This document shows positions 20,801-31,734 of a stretch of 64,000 bases of DNA, piece by piece. The stretch is taken from contig CAJQUW010015624.1 of NCBI GenBank assembly GCA_907163375.1, positions 1 to 64,000 on the forward strand, given 5' to 3'. The DNA is from Prostheceraeus crozeri. Taxonomy: Eukaryota; Platyhelminthes; Polycladida; Euryleptidae. The notes under the pieces were generated by a model. It saw only the letters and a program-made list of their open reading frames with translations. It was not told the DNA's origin and ran no database searches. Position 1 is the stretch's first letter; every line of letters starts with the position of its first letter. The position numbers were made by a program, and so were the translations under genes.

Positions 20801-21182
20801 ACTGCTTGTATGTTAGAAATAGAGGTATGACAGTTTATATGCTAGAAAGAAAGGTATAACTGTTTGTAAGACAAGATCGTAAGATTTACTACTTTGCAAG
20901 TTAGACTCAGCGTTCTACTAGTTGTAAATGAAAAATATCGTTTCAACAGTTTTTAAATTAAAATAAAGTTTCAATAGTGTGTATGATGGAAATAAAGTTT
21001 AAGCGCTTTGTGCGTTAGAAATAAAGTTTCAGCCGTTTACAAGTTAAAAATAAAGTTTTAACAGTGTGTACGTTAGAAATAAAGTTTTAGCTGTTTATAT
21101 GTTAGAAACAAAATAAAGTTTCAACAGTTTACAAGTTGAAAAATAAAGTTTCAACAGTGTGTACGTTAGAAATAAATGAAAG
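11880..21182 (+). repeat. Left satellite array of AATAAA-rich 25-35-bp units with a 1794-bp higher-order repeat
   Basis: Units alternate between forms such as TTAAGAATAAAGTTCTATC-TGTTTATATG and AGAATGAAGTTTCACCAG-TTTACAAG. The marker AGCCTACAAG falls at 13351, 15082, 16876 and 18670, giving periods of 1731, 1794 and 1794. Less regular units with a GATCGCAAGATTTAC variant lie at both edges (11950-12530, 20455-20900). A short (GT)n run lies at about 20583-20606. On this strand nearly every unit carries AATAAA. Short open frames inside are by-products of the repeat. Confidence 0.92.
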
Positions 21183-21363
21183 TAAGAACTTCATCGTATG
21201 AGTATTCAAAGCATGTTTTGTAAATCAAATGTGTGTCATACTGACATGATAGAATCAAATGAACTTGACGCGTCTGTCAAGTTCATTTGATTCTATCATG
21301 TCAGTATGACACACATTTGATTTACAAAACATGCTTTGAATACTCATACGATGAAGTTCTTAC
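21183..21363. repeat. Centre of the palindrome: unique 87-bp arms around a 6-bp spacer
   Basis: Non-satellite sequence, perfectly inverted, flanking GCGTCT at 21270-21275. The innermost arm bases are GAACTTGAC and GTCAAGTTC. The first arm mismatch I found lies further out in the satellite. Confidence 0.93.
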
Positions 21364-24300
21364 TTTCATTTATTTCTAACGTACACACTGTTGAAACTTT
21401 ATTTTTCAACTTGTAAACTGTTGAGACTTTATTTTGTTTCTAACATATAAACAGCTAAAACTTTATTTCTAACGTACACACTGTTAAAACTTTATTTTTA
21501 ACTTGTAAACGGCTGAAACTTTATTTCTAACGCACAAAGCGCTTAAACTTTATTTCCATCATACACACTATTGAAACTTTATTTTAATTTAAAAACTGTT
21601 GAAACGATATTTTTCATTTACAACTAGTAGAACGCTGAGTCTAACTTGCAAAGTAGTAAATCTTACGATCTTGTCTTACAAACAGTTATACCTTTCTTTC
21701 TAGCATATAAACTGTCATACCTCTATTTCTAGCATACAAGCAGTTAAAACTTTATTTCTAACTTACAAACAGATAAAACTTCATTCCTAACGTACACACT
21801 GTTGAAACTTTATTTTTCAGCTTGTAAACTGTTGAAACTTTGTTTTGTTTTTAACATATAAACAGATAAAACTTTATTTCTAACATACAGACTGTTGAAA
21901 CTTAATTTTTAACTTGTAAACGGTTGAAACTTTATTTCTAACACACACACACACACATACACATACAAACAGTCATAACTTTATTTCTAACGTGCACACT
22001 ATTGAAACTTTATTCTAATCTGTAAACTGTTTTTCATTTACAACTAGTAGAATGCTGAGTCTAACTTGCAAACTAGTAAATCCCACAATCGTACTTTACA
22101 AACAGATAAAACTTTATTTCTAACGTAGACACTGTTGAAACTTTATTTTTAACTTGTAAACGGTTGAAACTTTATTTCTAACGTACACACTATTGAAACT
22201 TTATTTTTAACTCTTAAACTGGTGAAACTTTATTTCATTTCTGACATACAAGCAGATAAAACTTTATTCTCAACTTGTAAACTGGTGAAGCTTCATTTTA
22301 TTTCTAACATACAAACAGATAAAACTTTATTCTTAACATACGCACTATTGAAACATTAGTTTTAACTTGCAAACTATTGAAACTTTATTTTTAACTTGTC
22401 AACGGTTAAAACTTTGTTTTACTTCTAACATACAAACAGATAAAACTTTATTCTTAACTTGTAAACTGATGAAACTTCATTCTATTTCTAACATACAAAA
22501 AGATAACACTTTATTCTTAACATACACACTATTGAAACTTTATTCTTAACTTGCAAACTATTGAAACTTTATTTTTAACTTGTAAACGGTTGAAACTTTG
22601 TTTTACTTCTAACATACAAACAGATAAAACTTTATTCTTAACTTGTAAACTGATGAAACTTCATTCTATTTCTAACATACAAACGGATAAAACTTTATTC
22701 TTAACATACACACTATTGAAACTTTATTCTTAACTTGCAAACTATTGAAACTTTATTTTTAACTTGTAAACGGTTGAAACTTTGTTTTTAACGTACACAT
22801 TATTGAAACTTTATTTTAACTTTTAAACTGGTGAAACTTTATTTCATTTCTGACATACAAGCAGAGAGAACTTTATTTCTAACATACAAACAGATAGAAC
22901 TTTATTCTTAACTTGTAAACTGGTGAAACTTCATTCTATTTCTAACATATAAACAGATAGAACTTTATTCTTAACATACACACTATTGAAACTTTATTTT
23001 TAACTCTTAAACTGGTGAAGCTTTATTTCATTTCTGACATACAAGCAGATAAAACTTTATTCTTAACTTGTAAACTGGTGAAGCTTCATTTTATTTCTAA
23101 CATACAAACAGATGAAATTTTATTCTTAACATACGCACTATTGAAACATTAGTTTTAACTTGCAAACTGGTGAAACTTAATTTTTAACTCTTAAACTGGT
23201 GAAACTTTATTTCATTTCTGACATACAAGCAGATAAAACTTTATTCTTAACTTGTAAACTGGTGAAGCTTCATTTTATTTCTAACATACAAACAGATAAA
23301 ACTTTATTCTTAACATACGCACTATTGAAACATTAGTTTTAACTTGCAAACTATTGAAACTTTATTTTTAACTTGTTAACGGTTGAAACTTTGTTTTATT
23401 TCTAACATTCAAACAGATACAACTTTATTCTTAACTTGTAAACTGATGAAACTTCATTTTATTTCTAACATATAAACAGATAGAACATTATTCTTAACTT
23501 GTAAACTGGTGAAACTTCATTCTATTTCTAATATATAAACAGATAGAACTTTATTCTGAACATGCACACTATTGAAACTTTATTTTTAACTTGTAAACTA
23601 TTGAAACTTTATTTTTAACTTGTAAACGGTTGAAACTTTGTTTTATTTCTATCATACAAACAGATAAAACTTTATTCTTAACTTGCCAACTGGTGAAACA
23701 TTAGTTTTAACTTGCAAACTATTGAAACTTTATTTTAACTTGTTAACGGTTGAAACTTTGTTTTATTTCTAACATACAAACAGATAGAACTTTATTCTTA
23801 ACTTGTAAACTGATGAAACTTCATTTTATTTCTAACATATAAACAGATAGAACTTTATTCTTAACTTGTAAACTGGTGAAACTTCATTCTATTTCTAACA
23901 TATAAACAGATAGAACTTTATTCTTAACATGCACACTATTGAAAGTTTATTCTTAACTTGTAAACTATTGAAACTTTATTTTTAACTTGTAAACGGTTGA
24001 AACTTTGTTTTATTTCTAACATACAAACAGATAGAACTTTATTCTTAACTTGTAAACTTAAACATATAGAACTTTATTCGTAACTTGTAAATTGGTGAAA
24101 CTTCATTCTATTTCTAACATATAAACAAATAGAACTTTATTTCTAACGTACACACTATTGAAACTTTATTCTTAACTTGTAAACTATTGAAACTTTATTC
24201 TTAACTTGTAAACTGATGAAACTTCATTTCATTTCTAACATATAAACAGATAGAACTTTATTCTTAGCTTGTAGGCTGGTGAAACTTCATTCTATTTCTA

Positions 24301-27300
24301 ACATATAAACAGATAGAACTTTATTTCTAACATACAAACAGATAGAACTTTATTCTTAACTTGTAAACTGGTGAAACTTCATTCTATTTCTAACATATAA
24401 ACAGATAGAACTTTATTCTTAACATACACACTATTGAAACTTTATTTTTAACTCTTAAACTGGTGAAGCTTTATTTCATTTCTGACATACAAGCAGAAAA
24501 AAATTTATTCTTAACTTGTAAACTGGTGAACCTTCATTTTTATTTCTAACATATAAACAGATAGAACTTTATTCTTAACATACACACTATTGAAACTTCA
24601 TTTTATTTCTAACATATAAACAGATAGAACTTTATTCTTAACTTGTAAACTGGTGAAACTTCATTCTATTTCTAATATATAAACAGATAGAACTTTATTC
24701 TTAACATGCACACTATTGAAACTTTATTCTTAACTTGTAAGCTATTGAAACTTTATTTTTAACTTGTAAACGGTTGAAACTTTATTTTATTTCTAACATA
24801 CAAACAGATAGAACTTTATTCTTAACTTTTAAACTGAAACATATAGAACTTTATTCGTAACTTGTAAACTGGTGAAACTTCATTCTATTTCTAATATATA
24901 AACAAATAGAACTTTATTTCTAACGTACACACTATTGAAACTTTATTCGTAACTTGTAAACTATTGAAACTTCACCTTATTTCTAACATATAAACAGATA
25001 GAACTTTATTCTTAGCTTGTAAACTGGTGAAACTTCATTCTATTTCTAACATATAAACAGATAGAACTTTATTCTTAACATACACACTATTGAAACTTTA
25101 TTTTTAACTCTTAAACTGGTGAAGCTTTATTTCATTTCTGACATACAAGCAGATAAAACTTTATTCTTAACTTGTAAACTGGTGAAGCTTCATTTTATTT
25201 CTAACATACAAACAGATAAAATTTGATTCTTAACATACGCACTATTGAAACATGAGTTTTAACTTGCAAACTGGTGAAACTTTATTTTTAACTCTTAAAC
25301 TGGTGAAACTTTATTTCATTTCTGACATACAAGCAGATAAAACTTTATTCTTAACTTGTAAACTGGTGAAGCTTCATTTTATTTCAAACATACAAACAGA
25401 TAAAACTTTATTCTTAACATACGCACTATTGAAACAATAGTTTTAACTTGTAAACTATTGAAACTTTATTTTTAACTTGTTAACGGTTGAAACTTTGTTT
25501 TATTTCTAACATACAAACAGATAAAACTTTATTCTTAACTTGTAAAGTGATGAAACTTCATTTTATTTCTAATATATAAACAGATAGAACTTTATTCTTA
25601 ACTTGTAAACTGGTGAAACTTCATTCTATTTCTAACATATAAACAGATAGAACTTTATTCTGAACATGCACACTATTGAAACTTTATTTTTAACTTGTAA
25701 ACTATTGAAACTTTATTTTTAACTTGTAAACGGTTGAAACTTTGTTTTATTTCTATCATACGAACAGATAAAACTTTATTCTTAACTTGCCAACTGGTGA
25801 AACATTAGTTTTAACTTGCAAACTATTGAAACTTTATTTTTAACTTGTAAACTTAAACATATAGAACTTTATTCGTAACTTGTAAACTGGTGAAACTTCA
25901 TTCTATTTCTAACATATAAACAAATAGAACTTTATTTCTAACGTACACACTATTGAAACTTTATTCTTAACTTGTAAACTATTGAAACTTTATTCTTAAC
26001 TTGTAAACTATTGAAACTTCATTTTATTTCTAACATATAAACAGATGGAACTTTATTCTTAGCTTGTAGGCTGGTGAAACTTCATTCTATTTCTGACATA
26101 TAAACAGATAGAACTTTATTTCTAACATACAAACAGATAGAACTTTATTCTTAACTTGTAAACTGGTGAAACTTCATTCTATTTCTAACATATAAACAGA
26201 TAGAACTTTATTCTTAACATACACACTATTGAGACTTTATTTTTAACTCTTAAACTGGTGAAGCTTTATTTCATTTCTGACATACAAGCAGAAAAAACTT
26301 TATTCTTCACTTGTAAACTGGTGAACCTTCATTTTTATTTCTAACATATAAACAGATAGAACTTTATTCTTAACATACACACTATTGAAACTTCATTTTA
26401 TTTCTAACATATAAACAGATAGAACTTTATTCTTAACTTGTAAACTGGTGAAACTTTATTCTTAACTTGTAAACTATTGAAACTTTATTTTTAACTGGTA
26501 AACGGTTGAAACTTTGTTTTATTTCTAACATACAAACAGATAGAACTTTATTCGTAACTTGTAAACTGGTGAAACTTCATTCTATTTCTAACATATAAAC
26601 AAATAGAACTTTTTTTCTAACGTACACACTATTGAAACTTTATTCTTAACTTGTAAACTATTGAAACTTCATCTTATTTCTAACATATAAACAGATAGAA
26701 CTTTATTCTTAGCTTGTAAACTGGTGAAACTTCATTCTATTTCTAACATATGAACAGATAGAACTTTATTTCTAACATACAAACAGATAGAACTTTATTC
26801 TTAACTTGTAAACTGGTGAAACTTCATTCTATTTCTAACATATAAACAGATAGAACTTTATTCTTAACATACACACTATTGAAACTTTATTTTTAACTCT
26901 TAAACTGGTGAAGCTTTATTTCATTTCTGACATACAAGCAGATAAAACTTTATTCTTAACTTGTAAACTGGTGAACCTTCATTTTTATTTCTAACATATA
27001 AACAGATAGAACTTTATTCTTAACATACACACTATTGAAACTTCATTTTTAACTTGTAAACGGTTGAAACTTTATTTTTAACTTGTAGACTGTTGAAACT
27101 TTATTTCTAACTGGTAAACTGTTGAAATGATATCTTTCTTTTACAAATAGTAGAACTCTTTGTCCAACTTGTAAACTAGTAAATCTTGTTCGTCATCGAA
27201 TCTGACTATTTAAATCTTCATCATGGAAATCAATGTTCCACAGTCGGAGTAAAAGTTTGAGATGATACACTCCTGGCAAACTAACTCATGAAGTAGCTTT

Positions 27301-27862
27301 GCTGTGATACATTTCTATCTGTAAACATATGGTAATGTTAAAGTGAATCTAAAACTTTTCAGCTTATTAATTGTTCATCGTTGCATCAACGCTTTAACTC
27401 GTGAAACAGTTATAATTTTATTTTTAATTTACACTTAGTCTAACTTGTAAACTAGTAAATCTTGCGATCTTATTTTTACAAACAGTTACACCTTTATTTC
27501 TAACATATACGCTATTGAAACTTTATTTCTAACTTGTAAACTCTTGAAACTTTATTTTGATATACAAACAGCTAAAACTTTATTTCTAACGCATACACTA
27601 TTGAAACTTTATTTCTAACTTGTAAACTCTTGAAACTTTATTTTGATATACAAACAGATAAAACTTTATTTCTAACGTATACACCATTGAAACTTAATTT
27701 CTAACTTGTAAACTCTTGAAACAGTTATAATTTTATTTTTAATTTACACTTAGTCTAACTTGTAAACTAGTAAATCTTGCGATCTTATTTTTACAAACAG
27801 TTACACCTTTATTTCTAGCATATACACTATTGAAACTTTATTTCTAACTTGTAAATCTTCTG
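21364..27862 (-). repeat. Right satellite array
   Basis: Inverted counterpart of the left array, with AATAAA on the minus strand. The GTAGGCTGGT marker recurs at 24271 and 26066 (period 1795). The whole array is about 2.9 kb shorter than the left one, roughly 1.6 higher-order units. The edge region 27130-27862 pairs with 11880-12540. Confidence 0.92.
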
Positions 27863-28190
27863 ACACTTCATATGGGTGATGATGGTAGATGAAATAGTGT
27901 TAAATAAAATTAAGATGGCTTACACTTCTGATACAGGGATAGCAATCGACTGCGATCCATGTGTAAAGAGCTTGTTAGACTACGGATGGGCTTAAGTGGA
28001 TGATTTAACCATGTATACCTTTTCATTTGGAAATAGTAGCACGCTTAGTCTAACTTGTAAATCTTAAAACATTTCATATGGGCGATGATGATAGATAAAA
28101 TAGTGTCAAATAAAATTAAGATGGCTTACACTTCTGATACAGGGATAGCAATCGACTGCGATCCATGTGTAAAGAGCTTGTTAGACTACG
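27863..28190 (-). repeat. Direct repeats with the 20-bp motif (right)
   Basis: Mirror of 11553-11880. Copies of the 20-bp motif lie at 27934-27953 and 28139-28158, reading on the minus strand. Confidence 0.7.
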
Positions 28191-28540
28191 GAAGAGAGAA
28201 GTGTGTTATGTTGCGTGTGGCGCGTGAGTGTCCTCCCATTTCATTCCGTTCATCAATTCGTCTCATTGATAGAGACAGGTAGAACTCATGGTTCTCATAA
28301 CGTATGCAATGGAAAGTTTTAGGCAACCTTCGACAGTTGGCTAAATGTCGCCCTGGCGCGAATGCATACTACGTTGAGACAGAGGCAATCACTTGCAAAC
28401 ATGACGCAGACAGGTTTAACAAGATTGACCATTGCCGAATGTCCCTTGCGGTATACATAGCTACGGGTTTCACCGCCGCCCTTTACAGGAACGCCCGTCG
28501 AAAGGAAGTATTACACCGAACTTCATTTGCAACGTTCAAG
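28191..28540. other. Spacer of the right arm, mirror of 11211-11552
   Basis: Same sequence as the left spacer with few changes. The 110-codon plus-strand frame at 28304-28636 is its only long frame and is not called (see rejected items). Confidence 0.4.
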
Positions 28541-28675
28541 TTGACTGATAGCAGATTCAACTTAATGATAGTATTCGCCAGTCCGAAGACTGCCCAGGGC
28601 AAACCGCGTGGAGGTTCTATCATGTCTTGCCCCTAGGTGGCCCTTAAGAGAGCCGATGGTTCGTTCTCGGGGTGT
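28541..28675 (-). repeat. Shared 3'/5' module, right copy 1
   Basis: Follows the right 83-aa gene. Carries CCTAGG next to the stem-loop where the left equivalent has CCATGG, a sign of sequence exchange between module copies. Confidence 0.85.
28639..28654 (-). terminator. Histone-type 3' stem-loop after the right 83-aa gene
   Basis: Minus-strand GGCTCTCTTAAGGGCC, 34 nt after the stop codon of the 83-aa gene, followed by a GGGGCAAGACATG tract. Confidence 0.5.
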
Positions 28676-28688
28676 GAATTTAAGTTGA

Positions 28689-28940
28689 CTATTGGCTGGA
28701 ATAGTCAATGGGTATGACGGTTAGGTTGTCATAGACCCTATACCGCCGAGGTCGTGCTGGTGCATCTGGCACCTTTCGGATGCGAGTGGTATTCGGAGTC
28801 CACACCTCATCCGTCCAAACGATCCTCTTGATCTTCCCCTTATCATCCTCTTCATCCCACTCGTCGAGGATGACGAACTCGGGAATGGCGTTGTCTTCAT
28901 CGATGAAGACGGGCATGCTGTTGGCAGATGTCGCTTCCAT
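28689..28940 (-). CDS. Small intronless gene, 83 aa, right-arm copy
   Basis: Identical to the left copy except Met for Ile at residue 10. TATA box on the minus strand at 28981-28989, ATG at 28940, stem-loop after the stop. Near identity with structured differences elsewhere in the arms suggests homogenisation by gene conversion or a young duplication. No domain is recognised: acidic N-terminal half, basic proline/arginine-rich C-terminal half. Confidence 0.62.
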   Translation of the reverse strand: MEATSANSMPVFIDEDNAIPEFVILDEWDEEDDKGKIKRIVWTDEVWTPNTTRIRKVPDAPARPRRYRVYDNLTVIPIDYSSQ

Positions 28941-28980
28941 CTTGACTTGAAATTGAATGAGAAGTGCTACAGTCTTCTGG

Positions 28981-28989
28981 CTTATATAG
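28981..28989 (-). promoter_or_regulatory. TATA box of the right 83-aa gene
   Basis: CTATATAAG on the minus strand, 41 bp upstream of the ATG. Confidence 0.65.
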
Positions 28990-29047
28990 GGTTTTCAACA
29001 ATGAATTGCTCAACAGCGAATCAGAATGCTTCAGGGATAGCAATCGA

Positions 29048-29190
29048 CTGCATAACGTTCAAGTTGACTGATAGCAGATTCAACTTAATGATAGTATTCG
29101 CCAGTCCGAAGACTGCCCAGGGCAAACCGCGTGGAGGTTCTATCAAATCTTGCCCCATGGTGGCCCTTAAGAGAGCCGATGGTTCGTTCT
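29048..29190 (-). repeat. Shared 3'/5' module, right copy 2
   Basis: Lies between the 88-aa gene (upstream on the minus strand) and the 83-aa gene promoter. It therefore acts as 3' end of one and upstream region of the other. Contains the 20-bp motif just beyond it at 29032-29051. Confidence 0.85.
29162..29177 (-). terminator. Histone-type 3' stem-loop after the 88-aa gene
   Basis: Minus-strand GGCTCTCTTAAGGGCC, 29 nt after the stop at 29207, followed by ACCATGGGGCAAGA. Confidence 0.5.
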
Positions 29191-29206
29191 CGGGAGTAAC
29201 GTCATC

Positions 29207-29473
29207 TTACACCCTACCAATTCTGCTGAGAGAGTCTTTGACTCTCTCTTTGGTAGCACTGTCGACTTCCACACTAACTGGTACATGGCTAAAAAGTGGA
29301 ATGTAGCGCCATTCCGTTGGATTGACAGCAGTTGCTGTCATCGGATTGCAAATCCGAGCAAGATTATTATAAACTTTGTCTTGCTCCTCTAGCCTGACAA
29401 ACTCCTCAAATAAATTTCGCGGCCTTAACTGCGGTCCGCGAGGAGAGCTGACTTGACTGTTCGGCGTCTGCAT
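29207..29473 (-). CDS. Small intronless gene, 88 aa, present only in the right arm
   Basis: 88 residues: MQTPNSQVSSPRGPQLRPRN at the start, a charged helix (EEFVRLEEQDKVYNNLAR) in the middle, and VDSATKERVKDSLSRIGRV at the end. TATATAAA lies on the minus strand at 29505-29512, about 32 bp before the ATG, so the leader must be only a few nucleotides. A stem-loop follows the stop by 29 nt. No family recognised; not a canonical histone or protamine. It is flanked by two direct module copies, and in the left arm a single hybrid module stands in its place, so that copy was probably lost by recombination. Confidence 0.58.
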   Translation of the reverse strand: MQTPNSQVSSPRGPQLRPRNLFEEFVRLEEQDKVYNNLARICNPMTATAVNPTEWRYIPLFSHVPVSVEVDSATKERVKDSLSRIGRV

Positions 29474-29504
29474 GATTGAAATGAAATGAAATGAGAGGCA
29501 TTGG

Positions 29505-29512
29505 TTTATATA
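29505..29512 (-). promoter_or_regulatory. TATA box of the 88-aa gene
   Basis: TATATAAA on the minus strand, just downstream of the module at 29529-29665. Confidence 0.6.
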
Positions 29513-29528
29513 CCCCTCTAACGCGACG

Positions 29529-29665
29529 CAACGTTCAAGTTGACTGATAGCAGATTCAACTTAATGATAGTATTCGCCAGTCCGAAGACTGCCCAGGGCA
29601 AACCGCGTGGAGGTTCTATCATGTCTTGCCCCTAGGTGGCCCTTAAGAGAGCCGATGGTTCGTTC
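29529..29665 (-). repeat. Shared 3'/5' module, right copy 3
   Basis: Follows the right zinc/coiled-coil gene and leads into the 88-aa gene promoter. Has CCTAGG next to the stem-loop, like left copy 1. Confidence 0.85.
29638..29653 (-). terminator. Histone-type 3' stem-loop after the right zinc/coiled-coil gene
   Basis: Minus-strand GGCTCTCTTAAGGGCC followed by ACCTAGGGGCAAGACATG. With the predicted intron 29706-29765 removed, it lies about 57 nt after the stop codon. Confidence 0.5.
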
Positions 29666-29769
29666 TCGGGAGTGTCGTGATGGGGTGGTGAAGGCGGGCA
29701 AAGATCTGCAATGAAAATGATATGTATTGGAATAGGATATACTATCTTATTTACTTTTCACTTACCAAG

Positions 29770-30948
29770 TTAGCCATCCTTTGGCGGTCTCGCGCGCTTC
29801 CGAATCGAGAATTTGTGTAAATGACCGCGCATTCTCAGGCTGGCATGGAGACATTTTTTCGTTGGATGGCCGTTATAGCAAATTATTGACTCGTCCAGAT
29901 TTTGATTGACGAGTACTTCGCCGGCCAAATGATTATCCCGAATAGGGATGTGAAATTCAAACAAACGATCCTCATTCACACGTTCCCACTCATCCCTCAT
30001 GCGCTCCAACTTCTCATACGCCTGCCTCTCATCACCCCGCCGAGCCACAGTCCTCTCCAACTCAACGTTCCTCGCTCTCAACACACTCATCTCCTTCATC
30101 ATCTCCTCAAACTTCGCTTCTGCATCTCTCATTCTTCTCTCCGCAGCACTCGCCCTCTTCTCACACTCATCATTCTTCTCTTCCAACTCTCGCGTCTTAT
30201 TCTTCAAATCAGTCACACTACGCCTCATTCTAATATTCTCATCCGCTACCTCCTTCGACTTCAGTTCCTTCTTTTTCAACTCATCCAACTCCTTCACAAC
30301 TTCATCCTTCACTTTCTTCAAACTCTCATACTTATTCACCAACAAATCATGCGCCATCTGCTGCGAAACATGCCTCTTCTCTTCATCCTTCAACCACCTC
30401 GCCGACTGCACACGAATCCCACCACTCTTCACTTTTGGGGAAGATGAGCTCTTCGGGGGGTCGGTGATGACAATGTTTGACACCTCCGACGACGAAGAGC
30501 TCAACTTCCTCACACGCTTCCTCACACGCTCCCTATCTAAATCCACATCATCCTCATCATCACTCTCAAGCACTCTCTTTCGCTCAATCTCAGCCTCCAA
30601 CGACGCAACCGCTCTCGCCAACTCATCATTCTCAACAACATTCTCAACAACATTCTCAACCTTACCCTCTCGCTCGATCGCCAACATTCGCTCCCTCTCT
30701 TCCACAATCAACTGCGTAAATCTCAAGTCACTCACTAAACCACCACTACAGTCAGCATGCACTCTGTAGAAACGCGCCTCATCCTCATCACCCTTCAGCA
30801 CTCTACACTTCACACACGCAACCCTATTCAAGATAATTATGTGGCCGGTGCCCGCCTTCTTGACATGCGCCTTGGCGTCCGCACTGCGATTTATTCGACC
30901 GCACACACACATTTTGATATGATATTTTCTGTTCTTATCATTAGCCAT
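29770..30948 (-). CDS. Zinc-motif/coiled-coil protein, right-arm copy
   Basis: 392 residues from Met at 30948, chosen as in the left copy because the acceptor TTATCTTACAG lies just upstream. It has the same Cys/His clusters, acidic and basic stretches, coiled coil and basic tail as the left copy, from which it differs by a single residue (P for L seven residues from the end of the stretch SIRKRAR-PPKDG). TATA box at 31543-31550, predicted first intron 30969-31501, second 29706-29765. Function unknown; the likely dimeric coiled coil and zinc-type clusters suggest DNA or RNA binding. Confidence 0.72.
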   Translation of the reverse strand: MANDKNRKYHIKMCVCGRINRSADAKAHVKKAGTGHIIILNRVACVKCRVLKGDEDEARFYRVHADCSGGLVSDLRFTQLIVEERERMLAIEREGKVENVVENVVENDELARAVASLEAEIERKRVLESDDEDDVDLDRERVRKRVRKLSSSSSEVSNIVITDPPKSSSSPKVKSGGIRVQSARWLKDEEKRHVSQQMAHDLLVNKYESLKKVKDEVVKELDELKKKELKSKEVADENIRMRRSVTDLKNKTRELEEKNDECEKRASAAERRMRDAEAKFEEMMKEMSVLRARNVELERTVARRGDERQAYEKLERMRDEWERVNEDRLFEFHIPIRDNHLAGEVLVNQNLDESIICYNGHPTKKCLHASLRMRGHLHKFSIRKRARPPKDG

Positions 30949-31542
30949 GCCTGAGATTTTATCGTTAGCTGTAAGATAATGAAATTTGTATAAGTTTGGA
31001 ATCATGTAGTACAGTCATATTCCTAAAGAGTGTAGTGAGTGGCACTCGATCCCGTCGACAGCCCGAAGGCCTTGTACTGATCACTAGGGAAGTGAGAGAT
31101 CTTCCCCGATACCCGCTCTTTACAGCTGAAGACATCATTGTCACTGCCCCGAAGTGGTAACAGGAACGCCGAGTCAAAGGTAGTGATCAGTAGCTGGGAT
31201 CTAACCCCTCAAAGCTGCCTTAGACTTAGTTAAATTTCAAATCTGATAGCAGATTTGAGCTCAGCATACTTGAAAACCTTAGTCTACATGTTAAAACTTT
31301 GAAAAAACTGAAAATTAAGAATTTTTAAAAAATTCCGCATTTTACTACTCATACTACTTTTAAAAAATTTTATCAGTAGTAAAGACACTATCAAACTCTA
31401 TCATACAAACTTTGAAGTAAGAAGATAGCTTGCCTACTTCAAAAGATAGAGTCCTTTGAAACACCCGATATCGGGAGCTCAGAGCGACGACCGTCGCTTA
31501 CCTCGTCTTTCGATGAAGTGATCAGACTTACGTTGTCGGGGG

Positions 31543-31550
31543 TTTATATA
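31543..31550 (-). promoter_or_regulatory. TATA box of the right zinc/coiled-coil gene
   Basis: TATATAAA on the minus strand, mirror of 8667-8674. Confidence 0.6.
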
Positions 31551-31734
31551 TGCTCGGAAGAAAACTTAAAATGGCTCTATCTCCGAAAGTATTCATCGTA
31601 GCGACATGCGGTTTGTTGCAAACGATTCGTCTCATCATTCTCTATCATATGACATTCTCATATGACCACGGGAAGTTGGTCCGTCAGCACATGTCCATGT
31701 AACATGCCACAAGTGAAAAAATTCCTAAGTGTGA

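Noticed and set aside
21183-21363. Palindrome explained as a missing-adapter long-read artefact
   Set aside because: The arms differ by a transposon, a gene, repeat numbers and single bases, which one molecule read twice would not show. Collapse or misjoin at the centre is still worth testing with reads.
20065-25440. Several 60-62-codon frames inside the satellites
   Set aside because: By-products of the tandem unit (repeating LFLTC, TDKTLF patterns). They read against the AATAAA strand and have no start context.
28304-28636. 110-codon frame (and left mirror 11107-11437 on the minus strand)
   Set aside because: It runs antisense through the shared module and ends there by chance. No TATA box or stem-loop is arranged for it. 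The first 80 codons remain weakly possible as an exon.
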